In this document: positions 26,364 to 33,715 of the stretch, piece after piece
How positions within the stretch are numbered: the stretch's first letter is position 1
Layout of the letters: each line of letters opens with the position of its first letter
From: Anaerolineales bacterium UBA6055
Lineage (GTDB): Bacteria > Chloroflexota > Anaerolineae > Aggregatilineales > Phototrophicaceae
DNA: 64,000 nt
Assembly: GCA_002428985.1 (NCBI GenBank)
Contig: DIYL01000027.1
Coordinates: forward strand, 1 to 64,000
Direction of reading: 5' to 3'
Notes under the pieces: model-generated
Told to the model about the DNA's origin: nothing
Database searches by the model: none
Seen by the model: the letters and a program-made list of their open reading frames with translations, nothing else
Translations under genes and position numbers: made by a program

Positions 26364-26984
26364 CTAATGAAAGATGCCTGAGAGATCAATAGCTGTATAA
26401 ACTAATAATAGCCCGAGGATAATATTGACGATGCGTTGTATTTTAGGGTTGCTAAGATAACGTTTTATCAGTGCGCCCATAATCGCCCATGATGAAGTGG
26501 TGCAGAATGCCACAGATGCTAGAAAGAGGGCTGAGAAAATCAAAAAAATGATGTTATTTGTGATGGATGCTAGAAAGGATGTGTAGAGCGTTAAGGCGTA
26601 GATCCAAACTTTTGGATTTAATGCTTGTAACATCAGCCCATTGATATAGCCTAATGTGGGAGATTGATGTTCATCCTCATTATCATCAGTACTGAACTGA
26701 TAACTTGATTTGACTGTCTTGTAGGCTAACCATAAGATGTATCCTGCCCCGATAATCCTCATGATCGTTTCCACCGATGGGAGTATTGTATACAGCGTAT
26801 TTGAGATGATTCCTGCTACAAGCATAATCACAAAAAAACCTGTCACAATACCACCAATATAACGCAATGTTTTAGGGTAACCATATAACACACCCATGCT
26901 CGAACTGGATATGTTATTGGGACCTGGTGTGAATGTTGTAATCACAACAAATGTCAGAAAACCAACAAAATTGATTGAATCCAT
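26364..26984 (-). CDS. LysE-family amino-acid exporter
   Basis: A 206-residue inner-membrane protein with about six helices. The family signature TPGPNNISSSSMGVLYG lies near residue 20, and GYILWLAYKTVKSS and NPKVWIYALTLY match LysE/RhtB permeases, which export amino acids or related compounds. The substrate cannot be told. It lies immediately downstream of the AraC regulator on the same strand, suggesting the regulator controls it. Confidence 0.87.
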   Translation of the reverse strand: MDSINFVGFLTFVVITTFTPGPNNISSSSMGVLYGYPKTLRYIGGIVTGFFVIMLVAGIISNTLYTILPSVETIMRIIGAGYILWLAYKTVKSSYQFSTDDNEDEHQSPTLGYINGLMLQALNPKVWIYALTLYTSFLASITNNIIFLIFSALFLASVAFCTTSSWAIMGALIKRYLSNPKIQRIVNIILGLLLVYTAIDLSGIFH

Positions 26985-27063
26985 AAATTTACCTAATTGC
27001 TATGTTTGCAATGGCATAAACTTATCAGATGTGAAGGGGCGAGTTTTGTAAAATGTTGCGGAT

Positions 27064-27885
27064 TTAAACGTATTGTTTGGGTGTTATACCTGTGATTTGT
27101 TTGAATCGGTGTGTGAAATGGCTTTGGTCGGTAAAACCTGTCTGCTGTGCAATATCAGCGAGAGGATAGCCTAAGAGAAGAAGCTGTTTTGCTTCAGTAA
27201 TGCGGCGATGTGTTAGATAGACATGTGGCGATACACGAAAATGTATTTGAAACATGCGCAGTAAATGATAGCGACTGATGTGGACAGCATCTGCAATTTG
27301 CTGGAGTGTAATGTCTTCGTAGTAGTGCGCATCAATGAAATCTTTCGCTTGTTCTAAATAGGTGGGATGTGTGAGTTGTGTGGGGACAGGTTGTGTATCA
27401 TCGGAATGCTGTATGATCAATTTGTATAACATATTGAAAAGTAGCACGTCGCGCTCTAGCTTAGATGTCGTCTTGTTCTCAAATCGTAGATGTGTAAATA
27501 GCATCTGTTGGAAAAGCTCTGTATTTTCGATAACTAGATTTGGGAAGAAGATAGGACGTGTTGAGGTTTTATTAAGTTGTTCTGCGACCTCTTGAAGCAT
27601 ACTCACGCTTGGGTAGAACATACGATATGTCCAACCAATGTTGAGATCATGTGCAAAACCGGTGTGTAGTTCTCCGGGATTTATGACACATATAGTACCC
27701 GCCGGCATATACTGGTGCTGATGCTGATATTTAGTATCTTGTGCACCAGATAATGTAACTCCGATTGCATACTCATCGTGGAAATGTGTTGTAAATGTAT
27801 GTTTAAAATATGTGGCTTTAAGTAATTCTAGATTATCAATATCATGATCAATCCAAAACTTAGCTTGTTCTTTTTGTCTGCTCAT
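27064..27885 (-). CDS. AraC-family transcriptional regulator
   Basis: A 273-residue regulator. Residues 1-145 form the AraC-type cupin sensor domain (HFHDEYAIGVTLSG, GTICVINPGELHTG). The C-terminal 100 residues hold two helix-turn-helix units: ITLQQIADAVHISRYHLLR and YPLADIAQQTGFTDQSHF, then HRFKQITGITPKQY, the family signature. The cupin type with TKYQ and HTG is common in regulators adjacent to LysE exporters, which respond to an amino acid-like effector. I chose the ATG at 27885 (start MSRQKEQ); the longer frame overlaps the M20D gene. Confidence 0.9.
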   Translation of the reverse strand: MSRQKEQAKFWIDHDIDNLELLKATYFKHTFTTHFHDEYAIGVTLSGAQDTKYQHQHQYMPAGTICVINPGELHTGFAHDLNIGWTYRMFYPSVSMLQEVAEQLNKTSTRPIFFPNLVIENTELFQQMLFTHLRFENKTTSKLERDVLLFNMLYKLIIQHSDDTQPVPTQLTHPTYLEQAKDFIDAHYYEDITLQQIADAVHISRYHLLRMFQIHFRVSPHVYLTHRRITEAKQLLLLGYPLADIAQQTGFTDQSHFTHRFKQITGITPKQYV

Positions 27886-27902
27886 GCACTGACTATATAG
27901 TG

Positions 27903-29093
27903 TTATTCGTCTTCTGGCAAAACATAATCTGAAATAGCCGAACACATCAAGGCAACACCTAATGGTAAAACGTCTTCATCAAAATCGAACTTTGGATGAT
28001 GGTGACCATAAGTGAGACCCTTTTGGGGATTTGATGATCCGAGTAGAAAATATGCGCCGGGGTATTCATCAAGGAAGAATGAAACATCTTCGGATGCCAT
28101 TGTAATAGCTGTATCGTCCATGCATGTATTGTCAATGATGCGGTTAAAACTCTGTTTCGCACGCGCAATCACATCTTCATTATTGACTGTTGGGATATTT
28201 AGATGCTTGACGATTACTGTTGCTTCACAACTGACTGACTCACAGACTTTACGGCTAACTTCGCGCACATGTTGCTCTAGTAATTCGCTAGTGTAGGCGT
28301 TGAATGTACGGAATGTACCTGTAATTTCAACTGTTTCGGGAATGATATTATGAGTGTAGCTACTGGTTTTTACACCTGTGACGGATAAAACCACAGCGCC
28401 CGCCATCGCATCCATTTTTCGCCCGACAATGGTATGAAGTGCTGTGATGAGTTGTCCAGAACAAGCTACGGGATCAATTGTGGTATGGGGCATCGCGGCA
28501 TGACCACCTTTGCCTTTTACAGTGATTTTAAACGTTGATGAACCAGACATAATCGCACCCACACGTACGCCAATTGTGCCTAATCGTAGGGGTTGCCATA
28601 GGTGTAAACCAAGGACGTAATCGGGTTCTGGGTTTTCAAGTAGATTGTCATTGATCATAGCTAAGGCGCCGCCCGCACCCTCCTCGCCGGGCTGGAACAC
28701 AAATTTGATGCGCCCTGCAATTTTATCGCGATATTTTGATAGAATTTTCGCAATACCAAGTGCAATTGTCATATGCCCATCATGACCACACGCATGCATT
28801 ACTCCGTCATTTTCCGAGACAAAATCTAACCCCGTCTCTTCGTGTATGGGTAATGCATCCATATCAGCCCGATACATGACTGTTGGTCCATCATGATCAC
28901 CTTCTAAAATTGCTACAACACCAGTCTGTGCAACACCAGTTTGTACTTCTAATCCTAGTTCGTTTAACTGTTTAGCGATGATTGCGGAAGTTCGTTGTTC
29001 TTGGAAGGCAAGTTCTGGAAAACGGTGAAAATCTCGACGTTGCTTTACTAGGTCATCATATAAAGCATCTGCTTCTGCTTTAAAGTTAATCAT
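27903..29093 (-). CDS. M20D amidohydrolase (N-acyl-amino-acid/hippurate type)
   Basis: A 396-residue metal-dependent amidohydrolase that splits N-acyl or similar amides of amino acids. MHACGHDGHM holds the Cys-His metal ligands, FQPGEEGAGG the catalytic and metal Glu pair, GLHLWQPL a further His and GHHHPKFDFDED the C-terminal His; the dimerisation lid domain lies at about residues 185-300 (GKGGHAAMPH). All ligands are present, so it should be active. ATG at 29093. The AraC and LysE genes follow with a 17-base gap, suggesting a cluster that frees and exports an amino acid. Confidence 0.92.
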   Translation of the reverse strand: MINFKAEADALYDDLVKQRRDFHRFPELAFQEQRTSAIIAKQLNELGLEVQTGVAQTGVVAILEGDHDGPTVMYRADMDALPIHEETGLDFVSENDGVMHACGHDGHMTIALGIAKILSKYRDKIAGRIKFVFQPGEEGAGGALAMINDNLLENPEPDYVLGLHLWQPLRLGTIGVRVGAIMSGSSTFKITVKGKGGHAAMPHTTIDPVACSGQLITALHTIVGRKMDAMAGAVVLSVTGVKTSSYTHNIIPETVEITGTFRTFNAYTSELLEQHVREVSRKVCESVSCEATVIVKHLNIPTVNNEDVIARAKQSFNRIIDNTCMDDTAITMASEDVSFFLDEYPGAYFLLGSSNPQKGLTYGHHHPKFDFDEDVLPLGVALMCSAISDYVLPEDE

Positions 29094-29363
29094 GTTGCAT
29101 TATCCGACTGTTGGTGAGTAATTTATGAGTATTGTAATGCAGATTACAGTCTTACTGTGTAAAGAATCGTCTACCGATAGATAACATTAATTCTTGATAA
29201 GCTCATGTGTATAAATTACATAAATAAAGAATTGTAAGTGTAAGGATTAAAATCTCTCCATCATCTTAAATTAAGGACACACTTAACTAGGCACCTATAC
29301 TAGAAGTGTACAACTAATTACCTACAAACTATTGTGCGATATGCACTATTAAAGGATAACCTA
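29094..29363. other. Divergent intergenic region upstream of folE2
   Basis: About 270 AT-rich bases separating the M20D gene and folE2. It should contain promoters for both. A TATACT sequence at 29296-29301 could be a -10 for folE2, but I see no good -35. No palindrome, riboswitch consensus or terminator stands out. Confidence 0.4.
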
Positions 29364-30611
29364 ATGACGGACAATGGACACAGATTGCCTAAAAACGGCG
29401 CCGAGGGCAATGGCAATGGTCACAATGGATACACCAACGGAAATGGTCGTGTCATTGTAACTGAATTTGCCAATGGTGCTGTGAATGGGCATGAATCGCA
29501 ATTGGATACCGTTCCTGAACACGAGAATTACTTAATGAAAACCAACGGCAAGCATTCCATTGACTATACAGCCAAAATCAATACGCAAACTACGGCATCT
29601 AACGGACTCAATGCCGCGATAAATAGTCAATCCAATGTCGGGGTTGCACAGCCGATTAGCATCCAAAATCGCGATCGAGGCCCTGAGCGTCGTTATGATG
29701 ACGACTTCGTTGTAACGTCGGAGTACAAGGAGTCGTTACCTGATCTACAGAATGGCCCCTCATCCTTAATTGCAGGTAAGCCAGTGTCGATTCCGCAGGT
29801 CGGCATCCACAACTTCCGCTTACCGATTCGCTATTTGACGCGTGATGGCGGAAACATTCTGCTGGAAACGTCCGTTACAGGAACTGTCTCCCTAGAGGCC
29901 TTTAAAAAGGGAATCAACATGTCGCGCATCATGCGTACCTTCTACGAACATCGCGACGAGACGTTTTCACTCGATTATCTGTCGGATATTCTGCGTGACT
30001 ACAATGCCAAAATCGGTGGCATGGAAGCACGTCTGACGTTGCGGTTCCGCTACCCGATGCTTAATGAATCGTTACGCTCTGGTCTGTTTGGGTATCAATA
30101 TTATGATGTGGCTCTAGAGTCACGTATGGATTCTACCGGCATGGTTCGGAACTTTATACACTTCGACTTCGTTTATTCGTCTACCTGCCCTTGTAGCTAC
30201 GAGCTTTCGCAGCACGCCATTGAAGAGCGTAACGTAGCGGCAGTGCCGCATAGTCAGCGTTCGGTAGCGCGTGTCAGTGTCGAGACCGATGGCTTCGTAT
30301 GGATTGAGGATTTGCGTGACCTATGTCTGGACGCCCTCAAAACAGAAACACAGGTTATGGTCAAGCGAGAGGACGAGCAGGCATTTGCCGAGCTCAACGC
30401 AGCTAACCTGAAATTTGTGGAAGATGCAGTGCGTCTGCTCTATGAAGTTCTGGAAAATGACAGACGAATCTGTGACTTCAAGGTGATTGCCTCACATCAG
30501 GAATCGCTACACAGCCACGATGCGGTGGCAGTGATTGTAAAGGGAATAGATGGTGGCTTTACGGCTGAAATCGAGCCTAGCACCATGACCTCAATGATCC
30601 ACAAAGCGTAA
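29364..30611 (+). CDS. folE2: GTP cyclohydrolase FolE2 with long N-terminal extension
   Basis: A 415-residue type IB GTP cyclohydrolase making dihydroneopterin triphosphate for folate or queuosine. The core spans about residues 124-415: LPDLQN and VGIHNFRLPI at its start, STCPCSYELS with C275 and C277, and ASHQESLHSHDAVA (E380, H383, H385), the metal and catalytic motifs. Residues 1-122 are an Asn/Gly/Thr-rich extension absent from typical FolE2 proteins of about 260-300 residues. GC content of sampled codons is near 57 percent, higher than neighbours. The ATG at 29364 has AAAGGA upstream; GTG at 29334 is less likely. Confidence 0.92.
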   Translation: MTDNGHRLPKNGAEGNGNGHNGYTNGNGRVIVTEFANGAVNGHESQLDTVPEHENYLMKTNGKHSIDYTAKINTQTTASNGLNAAINSQSNVGVAQPISIQNRDRGPERRYDDDFVVTSEYKESLPDLQNGPSSLIAGKPVSIPQVGIHNFRLPIRYLTRDGGNILLETSVTGTVSLEAFKKGINMSRIMRTFYEHRDETFSLDYLSDILRDYNAKIGGMEARLTLRFRYPMLNESLRSGLFGYQYYDVALESRMDSTGMVRNFIHFDFVYSSTCPCSYELSQHAIEERNVAAVPHSQRSVARVSVETDGFVWIEDLRDLCLDALKTETQVMVKREDEQAFAELNAANLKFVEDAVRLLYEVLENDRRICDFKVIASHQESLHSHDAVAVIVKGIDGGFTAEIEPSTMTSMIHKA

Positions 30612-30834
30612 TCTGCGCTGCACAAAAACAATCAACTTAGCCCGATCTACCATATGTTAGACTCGGGAACTCACTAAGGTGAAGTGCTGTTACGGAACAC
30701 GACTCTAATGTGAAAACAAATGCGATGGTTGGAGATTTCAAAGTGGATCCATATGTTCGCAACGAATTCCTGACCTACAGTCAACGGTCAGCTAAACACT
30801 AGACAAATCCATCCCATATTTCTCTCTCTTTTTG
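30612..30834 (+). other. Intergenic region with two possible hairpins after folE2
   Basis: Contains CCCGA...TCGGG with an inner CTA/TAG (about 30642-30667) and TGACC...GGTCA around 30769-30790, and one small reading frame (next entry). The layout could be a structured transcript or a processed 3' region of the folE2 mRNA. No known RNA family recognised. Confidence 0.3.
30710..30802 (+). CDS. Candidate small ORF downstream of folE2
   Basis: A possible 30-codon frame (GTG at 30710; 25 codons from ATG at 30725) ending in TAG 30802. From the ATG it encodes a mixed charged and aromatic peptide: MVGDFKVDPYVRN, then EFLTYSQRSAKH. No good ribosome site is seen: a GGA lies 13 bases before the GTG. 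Too short to assess by eye and possibly chance; a second in-frame stop lies just upstream (TGA near 30680). Confidence 0.25.
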   Translation: MKTNAMVGDFKVDPYVRNEFLTYSQRSAKH

Positions 30835-30863
30835 GCAGGCGCACTCTTTACGGGTGCGTTTGC
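30835..30863 (+). terminator. Probable terminator of the folE2 transcript
   Basis: GCAGGCGCAC pairs with GTGCGTTTGC over 10 bp (two G-U pairs) with a 9-base loop, followed by TGTTTCT. The stem is strong but the T-run imperfect. Confidence 0.5.
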
Positions 30864-30868
30864 TGTTT

Positions 30869-31474
30869 CTATGGCTTCTGCGAATAAATTATTATATTGT
30901 CTAATCGAAACTCAATGAGATTTTTCTCAATGTGATGATTTATTCTTACTTGCGTCTCTGAGAATTTTTCATAAAAGTATGGTGATATTCCACCTGCTCT
31001 ATATGTTGCAACTTTTCTACAAATCAGGTCAAAACGATCACATTGCCATATTCTGTATATTGCATCTGAATCCCCACCTACACCAACAGCCCACCATGAA
31101 TCGACATGATAAGCATAGCTTGCTGTATATAAGGAACCATTGTGCCGATAAGCTTGGAGTCCCGTTAAAGTTGACATAGAACACGAAATACATAAAGTAA
31201 TGCCGATGCATACCCAAATGAATATTTCATAAATTGGTGGTATTTTTGGCTTTAATGCAATAAATGCCACAACGAATGTGATTGGTAGTAGTACACATAA
31301 ATTGAAATGCACATTTAAAAGTGTTTGGCTGAGCTTGTGAAGTGTATATAAAATTGTGATTTCTGAGACAAAATAGTATACAGATGTTAGAACAACAATA
31401 CTTATAATTATAATAAGTATTGTTGTCGTATTTGAGATGTAGAACTTATTTAAAGCATTGCTTTTCGTTTTCAT
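30869..31474 (-). CDS. Hypothetical membrane protein, AT-rich
   Basis: A 201-residue protein with about three predicted helices between residues 18 and 110 (ILIIIISIVVLTSVYYF, NLCVLLPITFVVAFIAL, EIFIWVCIGITLCISC) and a polar C-terminal half containing several Cys and Tyr. I recognise no family. It has visibly lower GC and different codon use than its neighbours, so it may have been acquired. The ATG at 31474 has no good ribosome site, and the gene lies alone between folE2 and a divergent GNAT gene. Confidence 0.5.
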   Translation of the reverse strand: MKTKSNALNKFYISNTTTILIIIISIVVLTSVYYFVSEITILYTLHKLSQTLLNVHFNLCVLLPITFVVAFIALKPKIPPIYEIFIWVCIGITLCISCSMSTLTGLQAYRHNGSLYTASYAYHVDSWWAVGVGGDSDAIYRIWQCDRFDLICRKVATYRAGGISPYFYEKFSETQVRINHHIEKNLIEFRLDNIIIYSQKP

Positions 31475-31541
31475 ATCATTAATCGTTTTGATTTTATATA
31501 CACAAGGATTGAACAATTGTCGTATTTGGGGAGTGAAGATT

Positions 31542-32123
31542 ATGGATGTTAATTGGGAGTCCGTTTTTGCGAAGTATAAACAACTTGAGACAGAGCGATG
31601 TTTCCTGCGCCCTGTAACACTGGACGATGTGCCAGCGATTTTTAGGTTGATGGGGGATCCTGCTGTAACACAGAATCTTGGGCGACATCCGTTGCCTACG
31701 TTAGCTGATGCCGAGCAAACTGTTCAACGGTATCTAACCCAATATGAAGAAAAACGTGGCATGATATGGGTCATCTGTGATCGTGATACAGGAGCTGTTA
31801 TCGGCAACTGTCTTATTTTCAACTTAATTAAAGCACACTATCGGGCGGAAGTCGGCTATGCGCTGATTCCTGAGTGGTGGGGCAAGGGCATTATGAGTGA
31901 AGTTCTGCCAACTGCCATTACATTTGCTTTCAAGCAGATGCAGTTACATAGTGTGTTTGCGCAGATTGACCCTGAAAATACTGGATCGCGTAAATTACTA
32001 GAAAAATTTGGATTTGTTCAAGAGGCTTATTTCCGAGAAGATTTTTTCCATCCAGTCCATCAAAAATTCACAGATACCGCTATTTTATCGTTGCTCAAAT
32101 CTAGATGGCATACGCATGGGTAA
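31542..32123 (+). CDS. GNAT N-acetyltransferase, RimJ/RimL-like
   Basis: A 193-residue acetyltransferase. The start LETERCFLRPVTLDDVPAIF is typical of RimJ/RimL-type enzymes, and the acetyl-CoA loop lies in AEVGYALIPEWWGKGIMSEV, followed by FAQIDPENTGSRKLLEKFGF. Proteins of this kind acetylate ribosomal proteins, amino acids or antibiotics; the target is unknown. The ATG at 31542 has GGGGAG upstream; the longer open frame from 31458 is not supported. It is followed by the attenuator of the MFS efflux gene, but a terminator would separate them. Confidence 0.85.
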   Translation: MDVNWESVFAKYKQLETERCFLRPVTLDDVPAIFRLMGDPAVTQNLGRHPLPTLADAEQTVQRYLTQYEEKRGMIWVICDRDTGAVIGNCLIFNLIKAHYRAEVGYALIPEWWGKGIMSEVLPTAITFAFKQMQLHSVFAQIDPENTGSRKLLEKFGFVQEAYFREDFFHPVHQKFTDTAILSLLKSRWHTHG

Positions 32124-32169
32124 AGTATGATATACTCTGATTATTGTATTTTAAGGATATAACACACGA

Positions 32170-32244
32170 ATGACACTACTCCCTGTATTTATTCTTATGA
32201 TGGATGTTGCTCCACATAGGGAAAATAGATGTGTCATAGATTAA
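32170..32244 (+). CDS. Candidate leader peptide of the MFS attenuator
   Basis: A 24-codon ORF (MTLLPVFILMMDVAPHRENR, then CVID and TAA) between the GNAT gene and the MFS efflux gene. AAGGA lies 12 bases upstream, a long but usable spacing. The frame covers segments 1 and 2 of the hairpin set described in the next entries: codons 15-16 overlap segment 1 (32213-32217), codons 20-22 overlap segment 2 (32229-32235). This position is what one expects of a leader whose translation is sensed. Peptide sequence has no known arrest motif. Confidence 0.5.
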   Translation: MTLLPVFILMMDVAPHRENRCVID

Positions 32245-32299
32245 TAGTCTGGTAAGTTTTGAATTTCTAAAGCCGTAGACACATGTCTGCGGTTTTTTT
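32213..32299 (+). promoter_or_regulatory. Putative transcription attenuator upstream of MFS efflux gene
   Basis: Four segments can pair in exclusive ways. Segment 1 CACAT (32213-32217) pairs with segment 2 ATGTG (32229-32233). Segment 2 ATGTGTC (32229-32235) alternatively pairs with segment 3 GACACAT (32278-32284), 7 bp. Segment 3 lies in the 5' arm and loop of the terminator (32273-32292). A ribosome paused over segment 1 would free segment 2 to open the terminator; no translation, or translation to the stop, would favour termination. This is the 1:2, 2:3, 3:4 logic of known attenuators. Confidence 0.55.
32273..32299 (+). terminator. Intrinsic terminator within the attenuator
   Basis: CCGTAGAC and GTCTGCGG form an 8-bp stem (one T-G pair) with a 4-base loop ACAT, followed by seven T. 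It ends 22 bases before the MFS start codon, so it would block that gene unless disrupted. Confidence 0.75.
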
Positions 32300-32321
32300 A
32301 TTGTGTGGAATGGAGCAACAA

Positions 32322-33659
32322 ATGATCTCGAAATTTGAAGTAGTTAAAGATTTACGAACGTTTCTCATTGTCTGGCTTGGACAATTTGTCTCGCTAATTG
32401 GGTCGGCGATGACCCGCTTTGCCTTAATTATCTGGATATTTATGCAAACAGGCGAAGCACTTGACCTTGCATTACTTGGGTTCTTCTCATATCTCGCGTA
32501 TGTTCTGATGAGTGCTTATGCTGGGATTCTTGTTGATCGATATGATCGAAAGTTGATCATGATGCTGGCAGACAGTGTATCGGGTATCTCGACGATTATC
32601 TTGCTAATGCTTTTATCAAATGGACAACTGGAATTGTGGCATCTGTTTATTACATCTGCAATTTCTGGTGCGTTAGAAGCATTGCAAATCCCTGCATATA
32701 GTGCAGCAACAACCCTGATGATCCCAAAGAAACATTATAGCCGTGCATCCGGTCTCGTATCGTTTGCGCGATACGGTGCGGAGGTACTATCACCATTTTT
32801 AGCTGGTGCTATCCTTGGCTTTGTAGGAATTGAAGCTGTTTTGATGCTTGATATTGTCACATTCTTGTTCGCTGTGATTACACTCACATTTGTCAAAATT
32901 CCGACCCCTAAACGGAAAACTGATGAAGAAAAGCTATCGCGTTGGCAAGAATTAACTGTTGGCGCACGGTATGTGTTTGCGCGTAAAGGCTTATTCGGTG
33001 TAATGGTGATTTTTGTTGGGATTGGTTTCCTTGCTTCTTTAACGTACTTTTCGATTTTGCCAGCGATGATCCTTGCACGCACAGGTGGCGATGAAATCGC
33101 ATTAGCAAGTGTGCAATCTGCATTAGGTTTAGCTGGCGTTGTCGGAGGCATAATCCTCAGTGTTTGGGGTGGTCCAAAGCGACTCATTCACGGATTTTTG
33201 TTGGGGGCAGGCTTATCATTTTTGATTGCTGATATGTTGTTTGCGTTAGGTAAGAACACCCAAGACTGGATGATTGCAGCATTTAGCGCGGCCGTGTTTA
33301 TCCCATTTATTGATGGGTCGTATTATGCATTGTGGCAGAAGAAGGTCGATCCAGCATTACAGGGCCGAGTTTTTGCTTTTCGTAATATGTTTACGATGGC
33401 GGTGCGTCCATTCGGATTTCTATTGGGTGGATGGCTGGCTGATAATGTTTTTGAACCTGCAATGATGCCAGATGGAGCGTTAGCACCAATTTTAGGGGAT
33501 TTAATTGGGACGGGAGCAGGGGCAGGGATGTCTGTTATGTTCATGTTTACAGCAATTGGAGGCATGATAATCAGCTTGAGCGGATACTTGATTCCAGCGA
33601 TCCGTAATGTTGAACAAGATTTGTTGGATTTTGATGAGCTTGATGCCCGAGATTCGTAA
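32322..33659 (+). CDS. MFS efflux protein, Mef-like
   Basis: A 445-residue major facilitator with about 12 helices of the MFS_3 type that includes macrolide exporters of the Mef family. LGQFVSLIGSAMTRFAL opens the protein, and motif A is GILVDRYDRKLIMM, close in style to Mef(A)-type GVLVDRHDRKKIM. The upstream terminator contains an in-frame ATG at 32283, which is not a real start; I chose the ATG at 32322, with GGAG 6 bases upstream. Substrate unknown; drug export is inferred. Expression appears to be controlled by the attenuator. Confidence 0.87.
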   Translation: MISKFEVVKDLRTFLIVWLGQFVSLIGSAMTRFALIIWIFMQTGEALDLALLGFFSYLAYVLMSAYAGILVDRYDRKLIMMLADSVSGISTIILLMLLSNGQLELWHLFITSAISGALEALQIPAYSAATTLMIPKKHYSRASGLVSFARYGAEVLSPFLAGAILGFVGIEAVLMLDIVTFLFAVITLTFVKIPTPKRKTDEEKLSRWQELTVGARYVFARKGLFGVMVIFVGIGFLASLTYFSILPAMILARTGGDEIALASVQSALGLAGVVGGIILSVWGGPKRLIHGFLLGAGLSFLIADMLFALGKNTQDWMIAAFSAAVFIPFIDGSYYALWQKKVDPALQGRVFAFRNMFTMAVRPFGFLLGGWLADNVFEPAMMPDGALAPILGDLIGTGAGAGMSVMFMFTAIGGMIISLSGYLIPAIRNVEQDLLDFDELDARDS

Positions 33660-33715
33660 ATTATGTTATGCTTTATGGATGACACGCAAACATGAAATAA
33701 GGTGACATAATTAAC

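Noticed and set aside
32735..33187. Minus-strand ORF of 150 codons
   Set aside because: Antisense to the MFS efflux gene; composition is a mirror of membrane codons.
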